Source: Alphaproteobacteria bacterium
Lineage (GTDB): Bacteria > Pseudomonadota > Alphaproteobacteria > Sphingomonadales > Emcibacteraceae
DNA length: 10,901 nucleotides
Assembly: GCA_030432815.1 (NCBI GenBank)
Contig: JAUILB010000076.1
Coordinates: 1-10,901, forward strand
Reading direction: 5' to 3'
Every line of letters begins with the position of its first letter. Positions within the stretch are counted from its first letter, which is position 1. The position numbers were made by a program, and so were the translations under genes. Below, in pieces: positions 7,279-10,901 of the stretch. Under the pieces are notes generated by a model. The model saw only the letters and a list, made by a program, of their open reading frames with translations, made no database searches and was not told the origin of the DNA.

Positions 7279-7707
7279 TTAATTGGATCGTAAATACCCT
7301 GAACGATATTGGTTTAATGAGACCTCATCAAGTCTGTCCTGCTCGGCTCTTTTTTGGTCCTCTTTCTCACGTTCTATCGCCCGTTGTTCGACGATTTCAT
7401 ATTTTTTAAGTTCTTTAAAAGCTTCCGCAAGTTCATCTTTCATATTTTCTATTGAAACATCAATTTCCATTATTGATGCTTCCAAATTTTCCTGCCGCTT
7501 TAATACAGATGATGCATAACTGGCGTAATTAATATCAACTACATTTGATTTAGTAAGATTTTCCTGTTCACGGGCCAAATTGGTTGTAAGTTTTTCCAAC
7601 TTATCTTCCAATTCTTCCTTCATTACTTCAAGTTCCGTTATCTGACGGCGCTTTTCATCCACCTGCCATTTATGAAGTCTTATAATACCCGTTAAACTTC
7701 TTGTCAT
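7279..7707 (-). CDS. fliJ: FliJ, flagellar export ATPase stalk/chaperone-escort protein
   Basis: FliJ is the small coiled-coil protein that sits in the centre of the FliI hexamer, links it to FlhA and recycles export chaperones. The 142 residues are typical in length. The sequence is almost entirely charged helix with heptad-like leucines: LHKWQVDEKRRQITELEVMKEEL-type N-terminal coil, a short break near residues 55-68 (VVDINYASYASS), and a long acidic/basic C-terminal coil. It starts at the ATG at 7707 with AGAGGA (7711-7716 on the minus strand) just upstream. It lies 40 bp downstream of fliI on the same strand, the canonical fliI-fliJ order. Coiled-coil proteins align poorly, so the name rests largely on context and length. 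Its stop is 5 bp from the stop of the convergent operon. Confidence 0.85.
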   Translation of the reverse strand: MTRSLTGIIRLHKWQVDEKRRQITELEVMKEELEDKLEKLTTNLAREQENLTKSNVVDINYASYASSVLKRQENLEASIMEIDVSIENMKDELAEAFKELKKYEIVEQRAIEREKEDQKRAEQDRLDEVSLNQYRSGYLRSN

Positions 7708-7747
7708 AGTTCCTCTACTCTCTTCATTCCTTAATCTTAACTATGGG

Positions 7748-9091
7748 TTACACCTGAACATCCGGATTCGTTATCTCAGGACGATTATGCAATATATTAC
7801 TTAACAACTCGTATCCAGATTCCAAATTACTTTGCTCGTCCTTGGATTGACGCAAGAATCCTTCAAGTTCAGGATGGAAATGAATTGCTTCATCAATTTC
7901 CTGATTAGCACCGGGACGATAGGCACCCAATCTGATCATTTCTTCCATATCATTATAATCAGCAATATATTTTCGCGCGACAGCAAGGAGTTCATTTTCT
8001 TCATCGCTATTACATCCGGGCATGGTACGGCTAACAGAACGTAATATATTAACTGCCGGAAAACGACCTCTTTCAGCAATAGCCCGGTCAAGAACTATAT
8101 GACCATCAAGTATACCGCGCACCGCGTCGGATACCGGCTCATTATGATCATCCCCTTCAACCAATACTGTAAATAGCCCGGTTATTGAACCACTATTTAC
8201 ACCAGGGCCCGCCCGTTCCAGTAGTTTCGGGAGTTCGGAAAAAACTGTCGGTGTATATCCTTTGCTGGCAGGCGGCTCACCGCCTGCCAGTCCTATTTCG
8301 CGCTGCGCCATAGCAAACCGCGTAACGCTGTCCATAAGACAAAGAACATCTTTACCCGTATCACGGAAGTATTCTCCAATTGTTAATGTAAGGTAGGCTG
8401 CCTGCCTTCTCATCAGCGCTGTTTCATCAGATGTGGCAACTACTACCACGCTTCTTTTTAATCCTTCTTCACCAAGATCATCTTCAAGGAATTCCTGTAC
8501 TTCACGTCCGCGTTCACCAATCAGGCCGATAACAGTAATATCCGATGCCGTATAACGGGCAAACATGGAAAGAAGGATTGATTTACCAACGCCCGAACCC
8601 GCAAAGATACCCATCCGCTGCCCTTTGCAGCAGGTGGCAAATGTGTTTATAGCACGAACCCCGAGATCCATTTTTCCCTTTACCCGTCCGCGTAGATGCG
8701 CTGGTGGGGGAGAATTCTTTACAGGATAAGCAACCGCCCCAAATTTTATCGGACCTTTGCCGTCTATAGGCTCACCCATCGCATTCACAACCCGTCCAAG
8801 CCAGGCATCAGAAGGATGAACATGGGCAATATCACTATCAATAAATGCCTTACACCCGACCCCGACCCCTTCAAGGGTTGAGTAAGGCATTAAAAGCGCC
8901 CTATCCGATTTAAAACCTACAACTTCACAGGGAATAATCTGTTCACTTCGCGAAAGAATGTTTACCCGTGATCCGATGCTCATATTACGTTGGGCACCTG
9001 CTACTTCCACCAATAGCCCCTGTATGCCCATTACACGTCCATATATTTTATAAGACTGGATTCGTTCTATTTCAGTTTTAAGTGTGTGCAA
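7748..9091 (-). CDS. fliI: FliI, flagellum-specific export ATPase
   Basis: FliI is the hexameric cytoplasmic ATPase that powers and organises loading of flagellar export substrates; it is related to the F1 beta subunit. The 447 residues are full length. The N-terminal beta-barrel has IYGRVMGIQGLLVEV (16-30). The catalytic core has the Walker A motif AGSGVGKS (164-171), IGERGREVQEFLEDDLG (191-207), Walker B LCLMDSVTRFA (250-260), and the signature GGEPPASKGYTPTVFSELPKLLERAG (270-295, only part shown here as GGEPPASKGY). The C-terminal helical domain is complete. The start is TTG at 9091: the frame is closed by TAA three codons upstream, and the next methionine lies inside the conserved barrel. 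AGGAAA (9101-9106, minus strand) is about 10 bases from the TTG. It heads an operon with fliJ and diverges from ctrA. Confidence 0.96.
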   Translation of the reverse strand: MHTLKTEIERIQSYKIYGRVMGIQGLLVEVAGAQRNMSIGSRVNILSRSEQIIPCEVVGFKSDRALLMPYSTLEGVGVGCKAFIDSDIAHVHPSDAWLGRVVNAMGEPIDGKGPIKFGAVAYPVKNSPPPAHLRGRVKGKMDLGVRAINTFATCCKGQRMGIFAGSGVGKSILLSMFARYTASDITVIGLIGERGREVQEFLEDDLGEEGLKRSVVVVATSDETALMRRQAAYLTLTIGEYFRDTGKDVLCLMDSVTRFAMAQREIGLAGGEPPASKGYTPTVFSELPKLLERAGPGVNSGSITGLFTVLVEGDDHNEPVSDAVRGILDGHIVLDRAIAERGRFPAVNILRSVSRTMPGCNSDEENELLAVARKYIADYNDMEEMIRLGAYRPGANQEIDEAIHFHPELEGFLRQSKDEQSNLESGYELLSNILHNRPEITNPDVQV

Positions 9092-9109
9092 TGGACTTAA
9101 TTTCCTAAA

Positions 9110-9114
9110 GATTC
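9110..9114. promoter_or_regulatory. GANTC site (possible CcrM methylation site) upstream of fliI
   Basis: GATTC lies 18 bp upstream of the fliI TTG. GANTC is the target of the alphaproteobacterial cell-cycle methyltransferase CcrM, and such sites often mark cell-cycle-regulated promoters. It is the only one I see in the intergenic region. A single 5-base match has limited weight. Confidence 0.3.
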
Positions 9115-9209
9115 TCTAAAAGTTAAACCAATAATACGTTTTTATGATCCAACATTCAAAAATATTAATTCAAAAATTAACTTTATTTTTTGGTAATTTA
9201 TTATAATTT

Positions 9210-9225
9210 ATTTTTCCCGAAAAAT
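9210..9225. repeat. 7-bp inverted repeat with 2-base centre
   Basis: ATTTTTC (9210-9216) and GAAAAAT (9219-9225) flank CC, giving a compact near-palindrome in the middle of the AT-rich region. The 2-base centre is too small for an RNA hairpin loop without opening the inner pairs, so an operator for a dimeric regulator is the more natural reading. No known regulator's consensus is recognised. Confidence 0.25.
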
Positions 9226-9322
9226 CAAAAAATTATTTAATTTCAATGGTTTATTTTATTAAAGTTGTTTATAATTTATCAATACTCATTAAAATCATCT
9301 TACGAAATATGCATTTTTGTGA

Positions 9323-9337
9323 AATTGGTAACCAATT
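9323..9337. promoter_or_regulatory. Operator-like palindrome AATTGGT-A-ACCAATT
   Basis: Two perfect 7-bp arms (9323-9329 and 9331-9337) flank one base, about 90 bp upstream of the ctrA start. The right part overlaps a CtrA-like box, GTAA-N7-TTAAC (9328-9343), which differs from the classic TTAA-N7-TTAAC by one base. It is a good candidate binding site for a dimeric regulator at the ctrA promoter. Confidence 0.4.
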
Positions 9338-9338
9338 A

Positions 9339-9399
9339 TTAACCAGATATGTTAAGAATGGTTAACGTTATTTAGTTAACAAGACCAAGAAATGGTTAA
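9339..9399. promoter_or_regulatory. ctrA: Cluster of CtrA-like TTAAC elements upstream of ctrA
   Basis: Within 61 bp there are five TTAA cores: 9339-9342, 9352-9355, 9362-9365, 9376-9379 and 9396-9399. Two are embedded in identical AATGGTTAA copies (9357-9365 and 9391-9399), the complement of TTAACCATT; TTAACCAT is a known CtrA half-site form in Caulobacter. GTTAAC also occurs twice (9361-9366 and 9375-9380). The 9352/9362 pair has a 6-base spacer rather than the classic 7, so these may act as half-sites. The last copy ends 27 bp before the ctrA ATG, where bound CtrA could block its own promoter or transcript start. Confidence 0.6.
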
Positions 9400-9426
9400 T
9401 AATAATAAAAAGAAAGGAACCTAGGA

Positions 9427-10131
9427 ATGCGGGTTTTACTCATAGAAGATGATCCTTCAACTTCAAAAAGTATCGAACTGATGCTATCAGCCGAAGGATT
9501 TAATATTTACAGCACAGATCTCGGGGAAGAGGGTATCGATCTCGGCAAACTATATGATTACGACATTATCCTGCTTGATCTAAATCTTCCTGATATGCAT
9601 GGATATGACGTTTTAAAGAAACTCCGTCTTTCCAAAGTTAACACACCAATCCTGATTCTGTCTGGTATGGTTGAACTTGAAAATAAAGTTAAAGGCCTTG
9701 GCTTCGGCGCTGATGATTACCTGACAAAACCTTTTTATAAAGAAGAACTTGTTGCACGTATACAAGCAATTATACGCCGCTCTAAAGGCCATGCAGAATC
9801 CATCATCAGAACTGGAAAACTATCTGTAAATCTGGATAAGAAAACAGTTGAAATAGACGGTCAACGTGTGCACCTGACAGGTAAAGAATATGCAATGCTT
9901 GAACTTCTATCACTACGTAAAACAACGACGCTCACAAAGGAAATGTTTCTGAACCATCTATATGGTGGCATGGATGAGCCTGAGCTAAAAATTATTGATG
10001 TATTTATTTGTAAGCTTCGTAAAAAGCTCGCATCCATCAGTGGTGAAAATTATATAGAAACTGTTTGGGGCCGTGGTTATGTATTACGCGATCCTGAAGA
10101 GGATAGCGGCTCAATAGCAGAAGCCGGTTAA
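9427..10131 (+). CDS. ctrA: CtrA, cell-cycle master response regulator
   Basis: CtrA is an OmpR-family DNA-binding response regulator, essential for the cell cycle in Caulobacter and controlling flagellar and chemotaxis genes in many other Alphaproteobacteria. The receiver domain (1-117) has the acidic pocket E7-D8-D9, phospho-acceptor D51 in ILLDLNLPD, and the switch lysine K101 in DDYLTKPF. The winged-helix domain (about 125-225) carries HLTGKEYAMLELLSLRK, TKEMFLNHLYGGMDEPELK and IDVFICKLRKKL (each well under the limit individually), then ETVWGRGYVLRDP, which is nearly identical to Caulobacter CtrA as I remember it. The 234 residues match the family. The ATG at 9427 has AAGGA (9414-9418) 8 bases upstream. 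The C-terminus ends Glu-Ala-Gly instead of the Ala-Ala used for ClpXP degradation in Caulobacter. Clustered TTAAC sites upstream suggest autoregulation, and a strong terminator follows. Confidence 0.97.
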   Translation: MRVLLIEDDPSTSKSIELMLSAEGFNIYSTDLGEEGIDLGKLYDYDIILLDLNLPDMHGYDVLKKLRLSKVNTPILILSGMVELENKVKGLGFGADDYLTKPFYKEELVARIQAIIRRSKGHAESIIRTGKLSVNLDKKTVEIDGQRVHLTGKEYAMLELLSLRKTTTLTKEMFLNHLYGGMDEPELKIIDVFICKLRKKLASISGENYIETVWGRGYVLRDPEEDSGSIAEAG

Positions 10132-10153
10132 AGAATATCAAAATTATATATAG

Positions 10154-10188
10154 AAAAAGGCTAATTCATTTAATGAATTAGCCTTTTT
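10154..10188. terminator. Bidirectional intrinsic terminator between ctrA and cheR
   Basis: A perfect 15-bp stem (10154-10168 with 10174-10188) surrounds a 5-base loop TTTAA. The stem begins with AAAAAGGC and ends with GCCTTTTT, so it provides a U tract in both directions. It starts 22 bases after the ctrA stop and is 34 bases beyond the cheR stop on the other strand, so it can end both convergent transcripts. Confidence 0.93.
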
Positions 10189-10222
10189 GCTATAATCTAC
10201 CTATTTTTATGTATTGAGACAA

Positions 10223-10891
10223 TCATGCACGCAATCTATCAATGACTTCCGCGCTTGCATCTGCCGTAGAATAAAGCCCCCTCTGCCCTTGCACCGGTTT
10301 AAATTTATCTGTTATTCCCAGAACGGTTTCAGCTGCCCCCAGAAACAATGTACCGTTATCAGGTAGTAGTTTACGCATTCTTTCAAGCACCTCCATTTTA
10401 GTCTGCTGATCAAAATAAATCAGAACATTCCGACAGAAAATAATATCAAATGTGCCAAGCATAGTGTAAGGATCGAGCAAGTTGAACTTACGATATGATA
10501 CCATGTTACGGATTTCCTCAGAAATCTGCCACATTTCACCCACCTGATTGAAATATTTGATAAGCATCTGAATTGGAAGACCGCGCTGTACTTCAAATTG
10601 TGAAAAAAGCCCGGTTTTTGCCTTATCAAGAACTTTTTGAGCTATATCTGTCCCTACTATTTCAATATTCCATCCGGATAATTTTGCTTCCATTTCCTTC
10701 AGAATAATTGCAATTGAATAAGGTTCCTGACCTGTCGATGCAGCAGCACACCAGATTCTTATTTTTTTGCTTGCTGCCTTGCTGTCTAGAAGCTGTGGTA
10801 AAACATAGTCTTTTAACAAATCAAACGGTTTATTGTCCCTGAAGAAGAAGGATTCATTTGTGGTCATTGCTTCTGTGACTTCCATAAGCAA
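10223..10891 (-). CDS. cheR: CheR-type chemoreceptor methyltransferase (N-terminal domain absent in window)
   Basis: CheR transfers methyl groups from S-adenosylmethionine to glutamates of chemoreceptors. The 222 visible residues cover the catalytic domain: AMTTNESFFFRD (8-19), the SAM-binding motif IWCAAASTGQEPYSIA (46-61), VGTDIAQ with acidic D82, FNLLDP (136-141), and FDIIFCRNVLIYF (148-160), ending in GTLFLGAAETV and a normal C-terminus. Usual CheR proteins are about 270-290 residues, with a helical N-terminal domain that is missing here. The frame meets TAA at 10895-10897, just upstream of the homologous segment. Possible starts are TTG at 10891 or ATG at 10885, and neither has a clear ribosome-binding site. 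The gene may be frameshifted, truncated, a natural short form, or affected by a sequencing error; the window ends too soon to tell. It shares a terminator with ctrA. Confidence 0.85.
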   Translation of the reverse strand: MLMEVTEAMTTNESFFFRDNKPFDLLKDYVLPQLLDSKAASKKIRIWCAAASTGQEPYSIAIILKEMEAKLSGWNIEIVGTDIAQKVLDKAKTGLFSQFEVQRGLPIQMLIKYFNQVGEMWQISEEIRNMVSYRKFNLLDPYTMLGTFDIIFCRNVLIYFDQQTKMEVLERMRKLLPDNGTLFLGAAETVLGITDKFKPVQGQRGLYSTADASAEVIDRLRA

Positions 10892-10901
10892 ATCTTATGT
10901 A

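Larger units (their letters stand above)
9092..9426. promoter_or_regulatory. Divergent control region between fliI and ctrA
   Basis: This 335-bp gap has no credible gene and is far more AT-rich than the flanking genes. It must hold the promoters of fliI-fliJ (leftward) and ctrA (rightward). TATAAT hexamers occur at 9202-9207 and 9270-9275 on the + strand, but neither has a convincing -35 partner, and in such AT-rich DNA they may be chance. The ctrA-proximal 100 bp carries clustered TTAAC elements listed separately. The ctrA ribosome-binding site is AAGGA (9414-9418), 8 bases before the ATG. I found no sigma-54 -24/-12 pair on either strand. Confidence 0.75.

Noticed and set aside
9202..9275. 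TATAAT hexamers as ctrA -10 elements
   Set aside because: No matching -35 element at 16-18 bases, and such hexamers are expected by chance in DNA this AT-rich.
9352..9366. Canonical CtrA full site TTAA-N7-TTAAC
   Set aside because: The spacer here is 6 bases, and the other TTAA pairs have 9, 10 or 16; none has the exact 7-base spacing, so I report half-sites and one one-mismatch box only.

Overview
The window is a flagellar and cell-cycle locus of an AT-rich alphaproteobacterium. The strongest taxonomic evidence is a complete CtrA-type response regulator with the family's near-invariant DNA-binding half. The order flbD-flhA-flhF-flhG, a FliI that matches the alphaproteobacterial N-terminus, and a CheR also fit. 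I do not assign a genus. By eye the coding DNA is well under 50% G+C and the fliI-ctrA gap is much poorer still. I saw no transposase, integrase, CRISPR array, tRNA or rRNA, so this looks like core chromosome.

Positions 2-7273 (+ strand) hold one tightly packed transcription unit. It starts with the 3' part of a sigma-54 activator of FlbD type. Then come flhA (export gate), flhF and flhG (pole-placement GTPase and MinD-like ATPase, overlapping by 8 bp), a 776-residue protein with a FliK-like C-terminus, and a 106-residue protein that starts on the base after the preceding stop codon. I read that last protein as a cysteine-free relative of the QueF tunnelling-fold domain.

Positions 7279-9091 (- strand) hold the fliI-fliJ pair (export ATPase and its coiled-coil stalk). 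It converges on the first unit with only 5 bp between stop codons. Positions 9092-9426 are a 335-bp, very AT-rich divergent control region between fliI and ctrA. A cluster of TTAAC elements lies next to ctrA, including two copies of AATGGTTAA (the complement of TTAACCATT).

Positions 9427-10131 (+) are ctrA, closed by a strong, nearly symmetrical terminator. The same hairpin can serve the convergent cheR-like gene at 10223-10891 (-). That gene lacks the N-terminal CheR domain inside the window, because an in-frame stop sits immediately upstream.

Together the genes cover transcriptional control (FlbD, CtrA), the export apparatus (FlhA, FliI, FliJ), flagellar placement and number (FlhF, FlhG), probable hook-length control (FliK-like) and chemotaxis (CheR). 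The least explained item is the small QueF-like protein in the flagellar operon.
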